Shown here in pieces: positions 49,235 to 57,484 of a stretch of DNA of 64,000 nt. A program made the translations under genes and the position numbers. The stretch's first letter is position 1, and each line of letters opens with the position of its first letter. This stretch comes from an uncultured Prevotellaceae bacterium (GTDB taxonomy: Bacteria > Bacteroidota > Bacteroidia > Bacteroidales > Bacteroidaceae): positions 1-64,000 of the forward strand of contig CADAOD010000011.1 in assembly GCA_902789415.1 (NCBI GenBank), written 5' to 3'. The notes under the pieces were generated by a model. It saw only the letters and a program-made list of their open reading frames with translations, had not been told where the DNA came from and ran no database searches.

Positions 49235-50410
49235 TCAATTGTCAATTGCCTGACGTATGTCAGCAAGAATGTCCTCTGGGGCCTCCAATCCTACCGACAG
49301 ACGGATGGTGGTCTGGCACACGTCCATCTGCTCCAACTGCCGTTCTGGGAACAAACCAAAAATAGTTGAAGCCGGATGGATGGCCAGCGTGCGACTGTCG
49401 AACAGGTTGGTGGCGCGGTGCACGATCTTCAGGCGATTAAGGAACTCAAAGCACGCCTGGCGTGATGCCAGTTCGATGGTGAGCATGGCTCCCGCTGTGG
49501 GGCCGAACTGCTGCTGCGCCAACTGGTAATAAGGATTATCAGGCAGTCCGATATAGTTCACACTGGTGATACCTGCTTCCTGCTTCAGCGCCTCTGCCAA
49601 CCACAGTGCATTGGCAGCCTGCTGCTGATAGCGCACATCGAGCGTTTCCAGTCCCAAGGTCTGCATATAGGCTGCCTGCGGCGACATATACACACCGAGA
49701 TTGATCAGCAGGTCGTACTTCACGCGCTTGTTGATATCGGGAAACGTGCCATAGTCGATAATCAAACCGCCAAGCGAGGTGCCACCTCCTGAGATGTATT
49801 TGGTGCTCGACACCACCTCTACATCCACACCCAGCGCCTTTAGATTGGTTTCGGTAAAAGGGATAACGGTTGAGTCGGCTATCACGGGCACCCCTTTCCT
49901 GTGCGCTATCTCGGCAATAGCCTTCAAGTCGGCTACCTCCAGCTGGGGGTTAGTCACAATCTCCAGGAACACACAAGCCGTCTGCTCGTCGATGGCTGCC
50001 TCTACGGCCTCCAGATTGGTGAGATCGCGCAAACGGGGCTTGATTCCCAGTCGCAGCAAGGTGCCACTGATAAATGCCAGCGTGTTGCCAAACAGATGGC
50101 GCGAGGTGACGATATTCTTGCCCTGCGCCACCACAGCCAACAGGGCGGTGCTGATGGCAGCCATACCCGAGTTGAAGGCCGTCACGTGCTCGGCGGCTGT
50201 AAGTGCTTTTACACGCTGTTCAAACTGCGTCACTGTGGGGTTGGCGATACGTCCATAGTCGGGTGCCTTCTTCCGGTTGCAGAATACATCACTCATCTCT
50301 TGTGCATCCTGAAACTCGAACGACACATTATTATATATAGGGACAGCCAGCGAACCGTAGGCATCTGGTCTGACGTATGGGGTATGTATGGCTATTGTTT
50401 GCTTCTTCAT
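49235..50410 (-). CDS. MetY-like PLP enzyme of the Cys/Met-metabolism family
   Basis: 391 residues from ATG 50410; the upstream frame covers the promoter and is rejected. Family features are LAVPIYNNVSFEF, YGRIANPTVTQFEQRV, and the PLP-lysine in SSTKYISGGGTSLGGLI. It belongs with O-acetylhomoserine sulfhydrylases and cystathionine enzymes, and differs clearly from the longer MetY at 7940. As first gene of the encapsulin operon it is the probable acceptor enzyme: in Wolinella a MetY uses thiocarboxylated HcyS to make homocysteine. Synthase versus lyase activity cannot be decided from sequence alone. Confidence 0.85.
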   Translation of the reverse strand: MKKQTIAIHTPYVRPDAYGSLAVPIYNNVSFEFQDAQEMSDVFCNRKKAPDYGRIANPTVTQFEQRVKALTAAEHVTAFNSGMAAISTALLAVVAQGKNIVTSRHLFGNTLAFISGTLLRLGIKPRLRDLTNLEAVEAAIDEQTACVFLEIVTNPQLEVADLKAIAEIAHRKGVPVIADSTVIPFTETNLKALGVDVEVVSSTKYISGGGTSLGGLIIDYGTFPDINKRVKYDLLINLGVYMSPQAAYMQTLGLETLDVRYQQQAANALWLAEALKQEAGITSVNYIGLPDNPYYQLAQQQFGPTAGAMLTIELASRQACFEFLNRLKIVHRATNLFDSRTLAIHPASTIFGLFPERQLEQMDVCQTTIRLSVGLEAPEDILADIRQAIDN

Positions 50411-50433
50411 TTTTATTATCCTTTTGCTGGGTG

Positions 50434-50465
50434 CAAAGGTACATAGATTAGAGATATCTTCCAAA
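50434..50465 (-). promoter_or_regulatory. Promoter of the encapsulin/sulfur-carrier operon
   Basis: TACCTTTG on the minus strand at 50441-50434, with TTTGG 20 bases upstream (plus-strand CAAA 50462-50465). GATATCTTC and GAAGATATC lie in inverse orientation around the -33 region (near 50453 and 50479) and could be an operator. The ATACCA/TGGTAT element of cysK is not seen here. Confidence 0.7.
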
Positions 50466-50520
50466 TTTCTTTCGAAATGCAGAAGATATCCCTAAATATG
50501 CAAACAATAGTTTGTGTTTA

Positions 50521-50556
50521 TTCTAAATCGGTATCAAATTAGACACCAATTTAGAA
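50521..50556. repeat. Inverted repeat between ridA and the encapsulin-operon promoter
   Basis: TTCTAAATCGGT (50521-50532) and ACCAATTTAGAA (50545-50556) pair at 11 of 12 positions across a 12-base loop. There is no T-run, so it may be a weak terminator for ridA or a regulatory site. Confidence 0.45.
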
Positions 50557-50579
50557 TGATATTCTTTTGGATGATGCGG

Positions 50580-50960
50580 TTATGCCTTTTCGGCGATAAC
50601 CTCTATCTCTACCAAAGCGCCTTTAGGCAGTGTTTTTACAGCCACAGCCGAACGGGCTGGATATGGCTCAGCAAAGAACTCGGCATAAACGGCATTCATG
50701 TCGGCAAAGTCGTTCATGTCGGCCATAAATACGGTTGTCTTCACCACATGGGCCATGGTTAAGCCTGCTTCTTCAAGAATGGCTTTCACATTGGTGAGCG
50801 ACTGACGGGTCTGCTCCTTGATGCCACCCTCTACAAAACTTCCTGTTGCAGGATTGATGGGTATCTGACCTGAGGTGTAGAGCAGGTTGCCTACACGGAT
50901 GGCCTGACTGTAAGGACCGATGGCAGCTGGTGCCTGATGGGTGCTGATAACTTGTTTCAT
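50580..50960 (-). CDS. ridA: RidA enamine/imine deaminase
   Basis: 126 residues, full length. Family signatures are [25 protein letters not shown], the [19 protein letters not shown] segment and [16 protein letters not shown] near the C-terminus, with Arg in the PARSAV turn. RidA removes reactive 2-aminoacrylate released by PLP enzymes acting on Ser or Cys. A location beside cysteine-handling PLP enzymes makes sense. Confidence 0.95.
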   Translation of the reverse strand: MKQVISTHQAPAAIGPYSQAIRVGNLLYTSGQIPINPATGSFVEGGIKEQTRQSLTNVKAILEEAGLTMAHVVKTTVFMADMNDFADMNAVYAEFFAEPYPARSAVAVKTLPKGALVEIEVIAEKA

Positions 50961-50973
50961 ACCTTTATCGTGT

Positions 50974-51201
50974 TTATTTGTTGATACCTTTCAGGAGTTT
51001 CTCTACCTTCTGATACTGGACGGTTGAGAGTAGAATCTTGCCGTCGGGGGTGTTCATGGTGAAGTCGGGAGCCACGGTGCCTGGCTGTACCAGACTGGTG
51101 GCGTACTTCGCATCCAGATCTTCGTCGGTGGTCTGCGCTTTTGCGTTGAAGGCTAATCCTGCCAATAACAGGGCTGCCAATGTTGCTTTCATCTTCATCA
51201 T
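50974..51201 (-). CDS. Shortened TlpA/thioredoxin-like secreted protein
   Basis: 75 residues with a signal peptide ([19 protein letters not shown]). [20 protein letters not shown] is the usual start of AhpC/TSA-type TlpA proteins, but the WCxxC centre and most of the domain are absent. The sequence runs from NTPDGK straight to [20 protein letters not shown], which looks like the end of such a protein after its second PDGK-like turn. An in-frame deletion between the two similar turns explains this. It should not be redox-active and is probably a remnant. Confidence 0.6.
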   Translation of the reverse strand: MMKMKATLAALLLAGLAFNAKAQTTDEDLDAKYATSLVQPGTVAPDFTMNTPDGKILLSTVQYQKVEKLLKGINK

Positions 51202-51237
51202 AAGTTATTATGTCTGTTTTGTTCTTTATTTCGGTTG

Positions 51238-51245
51238 CAAAGTTA
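51238..51245 (-). promoter_or_regulatory. -7 box of the shortened TlpA-like gene and ridA
   Basis: TAACTTTG (then CA) on the minus strand about 37 bases upstream of the ATG at 51201. Confidence 0.55.
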
Positions 51246-51352
51246 ACGCAAAAAAACGAATTATCAATAGGTTAATCATATTTCTTTATGTAAAATACCA
51301 TAGATTAGGTAATTAATTGTTAATAAAGACAAGTGTTTCCAAATAATAATCG

Positions 51353-51360
51353 TATATTTG
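51353..51360 (+). promoter_or_regulatory. -7 box of a lost alcohol-dehydrogenase gene
   Basis: TATATTTG (then CACC) on the plus strand, with a TTTCC-like -33 about 15-20 bases upstream. It leads only to the 14-codon stub at 51390. Confidence 0.45.
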
Positions 51361-51389
51361 CACCAGTACAATGACCAAAATAGACATGT

Positions 51390-51434
51390 ATGAAGGATTT
51401 TAATTTCTATGCCCCGACAGAGGTGGTGTTTTGA
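51390..51434 (+). pseudogene. N-terminal stub of an iron-containing alcohol dehydrogenase
   Basis: Fourteen codons, MKDFNFYAPTEVVF, then TGA. This matches the start of Bacteroidota iron-dependent alcohol dehydrogenases, which typically continue FGKG and about 370 further residues. The reading is cut where a dispersed inverted repeat begins (51435). The rest of the gene is not present nearby. It is short, so the match could be chance, but the preceding promoter supports a remnant. Confidence 0.5.
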
Positions 51435-51531
51435 GGCACGGATTACGCGAATTAACACGGATTATGATTCATTTAAAGCAATTTTTCGCTCTTTATATAA
51501 AAAATCTGTGTTAATCCGTGTAATCAGTGCC
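51435..51531. repeat. Dispersed inverted-repeat element
   Basis: Left arm 51435-51463 (GGCACGGATTACGCGAATTA...) and right arm 51503-51531 (...TCCGTGTAATCAGTGCC) are 29 bases each and pair at about 25 positions. The arms contain ACGGATTA/ACGAATTA-type direct repeats. A single arm-like copy occurs at 56725-56750. This is a REP/MITE-like non-coding repeat inserted between a gene stub and the cysS promoter. Confidence 0.7.
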
Positions 51532-51541
51532 AACTTTTTAT

Positions 51542-51549
51542 TACCTTTG
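51542..51549 (+). promoter_or_regulatory. -7 box of cysS
   Basis: TACCTTTG (then CACCC) 20 bases before the ATG at 51570. The -33 region lies in the right end of the inverted repeat (GTGCCAAC). Confidence 0.65.
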
Positions 51550-51569
51550 CACCCAAAATTTAAGAGATT

Positions 51570-53060
51570 ATGGAGTCTAAATTGGTAATTTACAATACTT
51601 TGACGCGCCAGAAGGAGCGCTTCGAGCCCCTTCACGCCCCCAACGTGGGTATGTATGTTTGTGGTCCTACCGTGTATGGCGATCCCCATTTGGGGCACGC
51701 CCGTCCTGCGATTACTTTCGACCTGGTGTTCCGTTACCTGAAGCACCTGGGCTATAAAGTTCGCTATGTACGTAACATTACCGATGTAGGCCATTTGGAG
51801 CACGATGCCGACGAGGGTGAGGATAAGATTGCCAAAAAGGCACGCCTGGAGCAGTTGGAACCCATGGAGGTTGCTCAGTACTATACCAACCGCTACCATG
51901 CAGCTATGGATGCGCTGAATGTGCTGCGTCCCTCGATCGAGCCACATGCCACTGGTCATATCATCGAGCAGCAGCAGCTGGTTCAGCAGATTATCGACAA
52001 CGGCTTTGCCTACGAGAGCAATGGCTCTATCTACTTCGATATTGAGGCTTACAATAAAAAATTCAAATACGGTATTCTCTCTGGGCGCTCACTGGAGAAC
52101 GTGAAGGACGCCAGTCGTGAGCTCGACGGTGTAGGCGAGAAGCGCAATCAGGCCGACTTTGCCCTTTGGAAGAAAGCTCAGCCCGAGCACATCATGCGCT
52201 GGCCATCGCCTTGGAGCGACGGATTCCCCGGTTGGCACTGCGAGTGCACAGCTATGGGACGCAAGTATCTGGGTGAGGAGTTTGATATCCACGGTGGTGG
52301 CATGGACCTGGTATTCCCACACCACGAGTGCGAGATTGCACAAGCACAGGCCTCGATGGGGCACCCCGCTGTAAAATACTGGATGCATAACAACATGCTG
52401 ACTATCAACGGTCAGAAGATGGGTAAGTCGTATAACAACTTCATCACTCTCGAGCAGTTCTTCACCGGCAATCATCCCCTGCTGAAGAAGGCCTACAGTC
52501 CGATGACCATCCGTTTCTTCGTGCTCAGCGCTCACTATCGTGGCACTGTAGATTTCTCGAACGAGGCTTTGGAAGCTGCCGAGAAAGGATTGGAGAAACT
52601 GATGAATGCCATTGCCGATTTGGAGCGTGTTCAGGTAGCCGACAAGTGCGATGCCGAGACCGAAAAGGTGGTCAAGGCTTTGCGTCAGAAGTGCTACGAT
52701 GCCATGAACGACGACCTGGCAACCCCACAGGTGATTAGCTATCTGTTCGAGGCTTGCACCGTAGTGAATAAGCTCACCGACCACAAAGCCACCATTTGTG
52801 CCGACTGCCTGAAGGAACTTTCAGAAACCATGCACCTCTTTGCCGAGGACATCTTAGGCTTGAAGGCCGAGAAGAGCGGTACCAATGATGAGCGCGAGGC
52901 TGCTTTCGGTAAGGTGATGGACATGGTGCTGGAATTGCGTGCCAAGGCTAAAGCTGAAAAAGACTGGGCCACTAGCGATAAGATTCGCGACGAACTGGCA
53001 GCAGCTGGTTTCGAGGTTAAAGACACTAAGGATGGTGTGACCTGGAAACTGAACAAATAA
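51570..53060 (+). CDS. cysS: Cysteine--tRNA ligase
   Basis: 496 residues, normal length. Class I signatures are present: [18 protein letters not shown] with zinc Cys and the HIGH variant HLGH, the zinc site [17 protein letters not shown], and KMGKSYNNF as KMSKS. It charges tRNA-Cys in the cytoplasm. Monocistronic, it ends at a bidirectional terminator. Confidence 0.97.
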   Translation: MESKLVIYNTLTRQKERFEPLHAPNVGMYVCGPTVYGDPHLGHARPAITFDLVFRYLKHLGYKVRYVRNITDVGHLEHDADEGEDKIAKKARLEQLEPMEVAQYYTNRYHAAMDALNVLRPSIEPHATGHIIEQQQLVQQIIDNGFAYESNGSIYFDIEAYNKKFKYGILSGRSLENVKDASRELDGVGEKRNQADFALWKKAQPEHIMRWPSPWSDGFPGWHCECTAMGRKYLGEEFDIHGGGMDLVFPHHECEIAQAQASMGHPAVKYWMHNNMLTINGQKMGKSYNNFITLEQFFTGNHPLLKKAYSPMTIRFFVLSAHYRGTVDFSNEALEAAEKGLEKLMNAIADLERVQVADKCDAETEKVVKALRQKCYDAMNDDLATPQVISYLFEACTVVNKLTDHKATICADCLKELSETMHLFAEDILGLKAEKSGTNDEREAAFGKVMDMVLELRAKAKAEKDWATSDKIRDELAAAGFEVKDTKDGVTWKLNK

Positions 53061-53074
53061 TAGCAAACAAAAAA

Positions 53075-53102
53075 AATCCCTCGCTCACCAGAGCGGGGGA
53101 TT
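53075..53102. terminator. Bidirectional terminator between cysS and GH97 gene
   Basis: AATCCCTCGCTC-ACCA-GAGCGGGGGATT with one T-G pair, then ATTGTTTTT on the plus strand and an eight-base T-run on the minus strand. Confidence 0.85.
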
Positions 53103-53109
53103 ATTGTTT

Positions 53110-54966
53110 TTATTGGATGACCAGCACGAAACCACCACGAGGTTGGGTGGCGATTTGCTTGGGTATTTGGTTGCCGCTGGTGATGAGCCAACCCTTGTTG
53201 CCTGTCAGTTGATACTCGGTGGGATCGGCGTCGGCAAATGTCTGTACGCATTTGTCACCGCTGATGAAACTCAGATCCACATCGAGCACCTTCTTGTCGT
53301 TGGTGCCGTTGATACCAGCCACGTACCAGGTATTGCCGCTGCGACGGGCCAGCACCACGCTCTCGCCGGGATAACCGCTCACGTAGCGGGTTTCATCCCA
53401 AGTAGTTGGCAGCTTTCCGAAGAAATCCTGCACCTGCTGGGGCTGTATCAGATAGCTCTCAGGTTTGTCGGCCAGGTGCTGCAGGGCACTCTCGTAGAGT
53501 ACGGTCAGTGCCAGCTCGTGGGCATCGCTGGTGATGTGTGGATGCTGTGAGTCGCTGAAGGTGCATGGGGTGTAGTCCATCGGACCGATGATGTTACGGG
53601 TAAAGGGCAGCGTGGTGTTATGACTGGCAGCTACGTTGGTAAACGTAGGCACGTTGTTATACCATTCGGCACCATAAACACCCTCGGTTGACATGAGGTT
53701 GGGGTAGGTGCGCTGCCACCCGCGTGGCACGGTGGCACCGTGGAAATTAACCAACAGATGATGACGGGCAGCACATTCCAACAGGTCGATGCAGTAGGTC
53801 ATATCGCGCTGACAGTCGCCTGAGAAGAAATCAATCTTCACGCCTGCCACGCCAATCTTCTCGCACCAGGCAAACTCCTTTTCGCGGTCTTCGGGCTTGT
53901 TCAAACGGAACTTAGGTGTGGGGGCTCCGTCAATCCATCCTACAGAAGAATTATACCAAATCATGGGCTTGATGCCTTTCGAGTTGGCATAGGCCACGGC
54001 ATCCTCGATGGTCTTGCCATCTTGCATCTGGTCCCACTCGGCATCAATCAGCACGTAAGGCAGCTTCAGGGTTACGGCCATATCTACGTACTTCTTAATG
54101 ATGTTATAGTCGTTCGAACCGTGGTTGTATGCCCAGTAGATCCACGATACAACACCTGGCTTAATCCAACTGGTGTCGCTGAGCTTGCAGGGCTCGCTCA
54201 CGTCGGTTACCAAGGTACTCTGAATCAGGTCCTGCATGTTGCCGATGATGGCGATACGCCAGGGTGAGTGCCACTTGCCGCGCAGGTTAACCTCGTTTAC
54301 ATCGGGTGTTACGCGCAGCAGGTCGCCCTCAGTATAAAGGCATGCTGCAGCCTGGTTACGCTCGATGTTTGCCTCGGATAGCAGCATGAACACACCCTTC
54401 TGTGGCTCAACCAGTGTGGGGAATCCCCAACGCAGGTTGTAACCCTCGGGCGATTTTACCACGCCAGCCATACGGCCGATAGGCTTTATCTTGCCTGTGG
54501 TGCTCATGGGGTAGAATCCCTCGTAGCTATCGCTCCACTGCAGCATCCATCGCTTGGTGCCTTCGGGAATCATGTAGGCTGTTTGCTCCTTGGGCAGCTT
54601 GCCCTTCAGATTGCTCAGCTCGTAGCGGAAGGCGGCACCATCGTTATACAGGCGTAGCACCAACTGTAGGTTGCCGCTCAGCTTGGCCACGTACTCGTTA
54701 GCTTGGTTGGTGCAGGTAGATTTTTTACCGGCCAGCATCTGGTAGTTGGCGGTTACCTTGCCAACGGGCTTAAATTTCAGCCGGTTGTTTTTGATGCCTT
54801 CGTAACCTACCACGGGGATGTTAAGTACCTCTTGCTGTTGATAGTTTACACTAATCCCCTTGCCGCTATTAGTTATTGTTAGCTTGCCATTGGGCGATAC
54901 GGGCTGCTGAGCCGACAGGCTGAGTGCCCCAAAGCTGATAGTTAGTAAGATTAAAAACTTTTTCAT
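53110..54966 (-). CDS. GH97 glycoside hydrolase, retaining (alpha-galactosidase-like) type
   Basis: 618 residues. The signal peptide is followed by the N-terminal beta-super-sandwich (PNGKLTITNSGKGISVNYQQ), the (beta/alpha)8 barrel (DTSWIKPGVVSWIYWAYNHG, YVLIDAEWD, PMIWYNSSVGW) and a C-terminal sheet. The segment GVAGVKIDFFSGD provides an Asp nucleophile, as in retaining GH97 enzymes; inverting SusB-type members use a distant Glu instead. A calcium-site Glu pattern (STEGVYGAEW) is also present. An alpha-galactosidase or related activity is the best guess. Confidence 0.88.
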   Translation of the reverse strand: MKKFLILLTISFGALSLSAQQPVSPNGKLTITNSGKGISVNYQQQEVLNIPVVGYEGIKNNRLKFKPVGKVTANYQMLAGKKSTCTNQANEYVAKLSGNLQLVLRLYNDGAAFRYELSNLKGKLPKEQTAYMIPEGTKRWMLQWSDSYEGFYPMSTTGKIKPIGRMAGVVKSPEGYNLRWGFPTLVEPQKGVFMLLSEANIERNQAAACLYTEGDLLRVTPDVNEVNLRGKWHSPWRIAIIGNMQDLIQSTLVTDVSEPCKLSDTSWIKPGVVSWIYWAYNHGSNDYNIIKKYVDMAVTLKLPYVLIDAEWDQMQDGKTIEDAVAYANSKGIKPMIWYNSSVGWIDGAPTPKFRLNKPEDREKEFAWCEKIGVAGVKIDFFSGDCQRDMTYCIDLLECAARHHLLVNFHGATVPRGWQRTYPNLMSTEGVYGAEWYNNVPTFTNVAASHNTTLPFTRNIIGPMDYTPCTFSDSQHPHITSDAHELALTVLYESALQHLADKPESYLIQPQQVQDFFGKLPTTWDETRYVSGYPGESVVLARRSGNTWYVAGINGTNDKKVLDVDLSFISGDKCVQTFADADPTEYQLTGNKGWLITSGNQIPKQIATQPRGGFVLVIQ

Positions 54967-54989
54967 GATGATATGTTTTTGTAATGAAT

Positions 54990-55901
54990 TTACTCGCTCA
55001 TATTTTTAATGTAGGGCAGATTGGGCAGCTCGCCAAAGCCGAAGAATTGCTTTGCGTTCTGGCCTAAGAACATACGCTTTTCGTCGGCGGTTAGCTCTGT
55101 TGATTTCTCTACAAAGTCGTAGCTCATCTTGTAAGTGATGGCGGTAATGGTGCGTGGATAATCGCTGCCCCACATCAGCTTGTCCATACCCACCTCGTCG
55201 GCAGCCTGCTTAATAGCGCGGATGGCCGATGGGAAGGGGTAGAACTCATCGTTAAACAGCCAGGTAATACCGCCGCTCTCCACGTACACGTTTTTGTGGC
55301 GGGCCAGGCGTATCTGACTCATCCAGCCCTCGCGTGTTACCATGCCAAAGTGGCCGATGGCTATCTTCAGGTTGGGGCACTCCTGTATCAGCTCCTCCAT
55401 CTGTCCTACCTGTGCGTCGCCGTCCTGCAACTCAATGCCTAATATCTTGCCTTGCTTCTCAACTAACTGTAGCAACTGCAACATTGCATCAGTAAGGAAC
55501 TGCTTGGGCAGTCGGGCGGCAGGCACCTTAATGCCTCTAAAGGCATCAACCACGCCTGGAGCGTTTTGCATAAAGTCGGGGTTGCGGTAATCCAGCATGC
55601 CAAAGGTAAAGAAACGGTTGGGGTAGCGGTTCTCAACCTGCAGCAGGTAGCTGTTTTGTATGCCATCAATAAACTCCTGTGTAACCACGGCGGCAGCCAC
55701 CTGGGCATAGTCCATGTTACTCAGAAATCGCTCGGCGGTGTTCTGTCCGTCGGTCATAAAGGGTGGCAGCATTTGTACCTCCTCACCAAAAAACAGCGAG
55801 CGACTGCGGTTGGGCTCTAATTGGCAGATGCGCTGGTTGTTAACCACGGTGTCTTGGTTCAGCCACAGGTGGCTATGCGCATCAATAATGAGTTTCTCCA
55901 T
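54990..55901 (-). CDS. Amidohydrolase family protein (amidohydro_2, lactonase-like)
   Basis: 303 residues. It opens MEKLIIDAHSHLW with the metal-binding HxH-type pattern, has IAIGHFGMVTREGW in the middle and LMWGSDYPRTITAITY near the end with the catalytic Asp. This is the COG3618/amidohydrolase_2 layout, which includes L-fucono-1,5-lactonases and 4-sulfomuconolactonases. With no signal peptide it is cytoplasmic. It follows the C1 peptidase gene by nine bases and precedes GH97 in the same direction. A sugar-lactone substrate is inferred from family only. Confidence 0.82.
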   Translation of the reverse strand: MEKLIIDAHSHLWLNQDTVVNNQRICQLEPNRSRSLFFGEEVQMLPPFMTDGQNTAERFLSNMDYAQVAAAVVTQEFIDGIQNSYLLQVENRYPNRFFTFGMLDYRNPDFMQNAPGVVDAFRGIKVPAARLPKQFLTDAMLQLLQLVEKQGKILGIELQDGDAQVGQMEELIQECPNLKIAIGHFGMVTREGWMSQIRLARHKNVYVESGGITWLFNDEFYPFPSAIRAIKQAADEVGMDKLMWGSDYPRTITAITYKMSYDFVEKSTELTADEKRMFLGQNAKQFFGFGELPNLPYIKNMSE

Positions 55902-55910
55902 ATTTGTTTG

Positions 55911-56702
55911 TTATTTCTGATATGCATCGTTAGTCATCTCAACGGCTACGGTCTCGTTTTTGAAACGTTCCACGGGATAGTACTCCAGTCCGCCGTATGG
56001 GCCTTTATCGCCCCACGAGTTCTTCATGATAAAGTAGCGCTCGCCATCCTCGTCGTGGGCCAGTCCTACAATAGCCATGCCGTGGTTCTCGTCCTCCCAG
56101 CACACACCGTGGTGGTTACGCACGGCGCGCTCGGTCTTGGCCAACAGCGAGTCCATGGGTATGTTCAGATAGCGCTCGTGGGTCCAGTTGTCGGGCACCT
56201 CCAGCTCGGCCTCCTGATAGTAGGGCAGGCTGCTGTTGCTCATCAGGGCAATGTACTCGCCTGGCTTGCACACGCTGCGGGCAAACTCCTGCGGGGTGTA
56301 CTGCGCGCCCAGCATAAACACCCACTTGGGGGCAGGTGTGGTAACCTTGCGCATGGCATCGTAACCGCAAATGCCGTATTTCTCAATCATGCTGATAAGA
56401 GTGGTGGGCTCGCCGCGCTTGGTGTCGGGACAGGCATGCTCCTGCTCAATCATCTTCTCAATATAATAAGGTGAGAGGTTTACCGAGTCGCCCCATGCCA
56501 GGTGTTCGGTCTCGATAGCGGCCAGCATGGCGTATATCCAGCATGTCTGGCTCTCGCCCTGATCCTTAACGGGCGTCATACGGTTCAGTACATCGTTGGT
56601 AAAATGCTTACCCTCTGGGGTATAGGCGCTTGACTGGTGGATACAGCTACCCATCAGCATGGCCAAAACAACCCCACATGTCATCACGGTTTTAAGTTTC
56701 AT
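55911..56702 (-). CDS. C1 papain-like cysteine peptidase lipoprotein
   Basis: 263 residues. The lipobox LAMLMGSCIH anchors it to a membrane. The catalytic triad is visible: Gln and Cys in VKDQGESQTCWIYA near 46-60, His in ENHGMAIVGL near 210, and Asn in KNSWGDKGP near 228. It is short like the bleomycin-hydrolase/C1B-type aminopeptidases of Bacteroidota. Its ATG lies at the predicted transcription start, so the mRNA may be leaderless. Confidence 0.88.
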   Translation of the reverse strand: MKLKTVMTCGVVLAMLMGSCIHQSSAYTPEGKHFTNDVLNRMTPVKDQGESQTCWIYAMLAAIETEHLAWGDSVNLSPYYIEKMIEQEHACPDTKRGEPTTLISMIEKYGICGYDAMRKVTTPAPKWVFMLGAQYTPQEFARSVCKPGEYIALMSNSSLPYYQEAELEVPDNWTHERYLNIPMDSLLAKTERAVRNHHGVCWEDENHGMAIVGLAHDEDGERYFIMKNSWGDKGPYGGLEYYPVERFKNETVAVEMTNDAYQK

Positions 56703-56706
56703 GCTG

Positions 56707-56714
56707 CAAAGTTA
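56707..56714 (-). promoter_or_regulatory. -7 box of the C1 peptidase gene
   Basis: TAACTTTG on the minus strand, followed by CAGC and then the ATG at 56702, leaving no room for a leader. Confidence 0.6.
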
Positions 56715-56724
56715 GACTTTTTTT

Positions 56725-56750
56725 GGCACGAATTATACGAATTAACACGA
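56725..56750. repeat. Single copy of the dispersed GGCACGAATTA repeat
   Basis: GGCACGAATTATACGAATTA followed by ACACGA matches one arm of the inverted repeat at 51435-51531. It lies between divergent promoters. Confidence 0.5.
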
Positions 56751-56756
56751 AAAATA

Positions 56757-56794
56757 TATGGTGGAGCGAAAAAAAATCGATAAAATCCACCATA
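56757..56794. promoter_or_regulatory. Inverted-repeat operator candidate before the kinase genes
   Basis: TATGGTGGA (56757-56765) and TCCACCATA (56786-56794) are perfect 9-base arms. The right arm overlaps the -33 region of the promoter whose -7 box is at 56811, so a repressor bound here would block transcription. Confidence 0.45.
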
Positions 56795-56810
56795 CGTGCC
56801 GAAAAAGTAG

Positions 56811-56818
56811 TAACTTTG
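56811..56818 (+). promoter_or_regulatory. -7 box of the deoxynucleoside kinase operon
   Basis: TAACTTTG (then CA), about 18 bases before the ATG at 56837. Confidence 0.6.
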
Positions 56819-56836
56819 CAGCCCAATTCATTAAGT

Positions 56837-57451
56837 ATGCATATCGCAGTAGCAGGAAATATAGGTAGTGGCAAGTCTACGCTCACCAAGCTCCTGGCCA
56901 AACATTATGGCTGGGAACCAAGGTTCGAGGCCGTAGAGCATAACCCGTATCTTGAGGATTACTACCGCGATATTCATCGCTGGTCGTTCAATATGGAGGT
57001 GTACTTCCTGAAGGAGCGTTTCCGCGATTTGATTACCATTGCTCAGGCCGATCACACTATTATTCAGGACCGTACCATCTACGAGGGTGTGTATGTGTTT
57101 ATGGAGAATAACCGCGATATGGGCAACCTGAGCGAGCGCGACTACGAGACTTACATGGAGCTGTTTGAGCAGATGATGACGGTGGTGAAAGTGCCCGACC
57201 TGATGATTTATCTGCGTGCATCGGTGCCCCATCTGGTAAGCAATATCCAGAAGCGTGGCCGCGACTACGAACAGAGCATACAGCTGGAGTATCTGCAGAA
57301 CCTGAACAGTCGTTACGACGACTTTATCAAGAACAAATACCCCGGCCGTGTGATTACTATCGAGAAAGATAATCTCGACTTCCTTAACATTCCTAAGGAC
57401 CTCTCTGGCATCATCGATAAAATTGATGCAACTCTCTTCGGACTGTTTTAA
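56837..57451 (+). CDS. Deoxynucleoside kinase, first of a tandem pair
   Basis: 204 residues from ATG 56837; the longer frame covers the promoter. The P-loop GNIGSGKST is at 7-15. The DRTIYEGVYVF segment near 80 is the ERS/DRx-type base-selection motif, and a lid-like KRGRDYEQSIQLEYL follows. It phosphorylates deoxyadenosine, deoxyguanosine or related nucleosides for salvage. The following gene is a paralogue with the same start; Bacteroidota often have a dAK/dGK pair. Which is which cannot be told here. Confidence 0.9.
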   Translation: MHIAVAGNIGSGKSTLTKLLAKHYGWEPRFEAVEHNPYLEDYYRDIHRWSFNMEVYFLKERFRDLITIAQADHTIIQDRTIYEGVYVFMENNRDMGNLSERDYETYMELFEQMMTVVKVPDLMIYLRASVPHLVSNIQKRGRDYEQSIQLEYLQNLNSRYDDFIKNKYPGRVITIEKDNLDFLNIPKDLSGIIDKIDATLFGLF

Positions 57452-57484
57452 TGTTTAACGTTTAATCTTTAACGTAAAGATAGT

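Noticed and set aside
53110-54966. Calling the GH97 enzyme an inverting SusB-type alpha-glucosidase
   Set aside because: The segment GVKIDFF supplies the nucleophilic Asp of the retaining subgroup.
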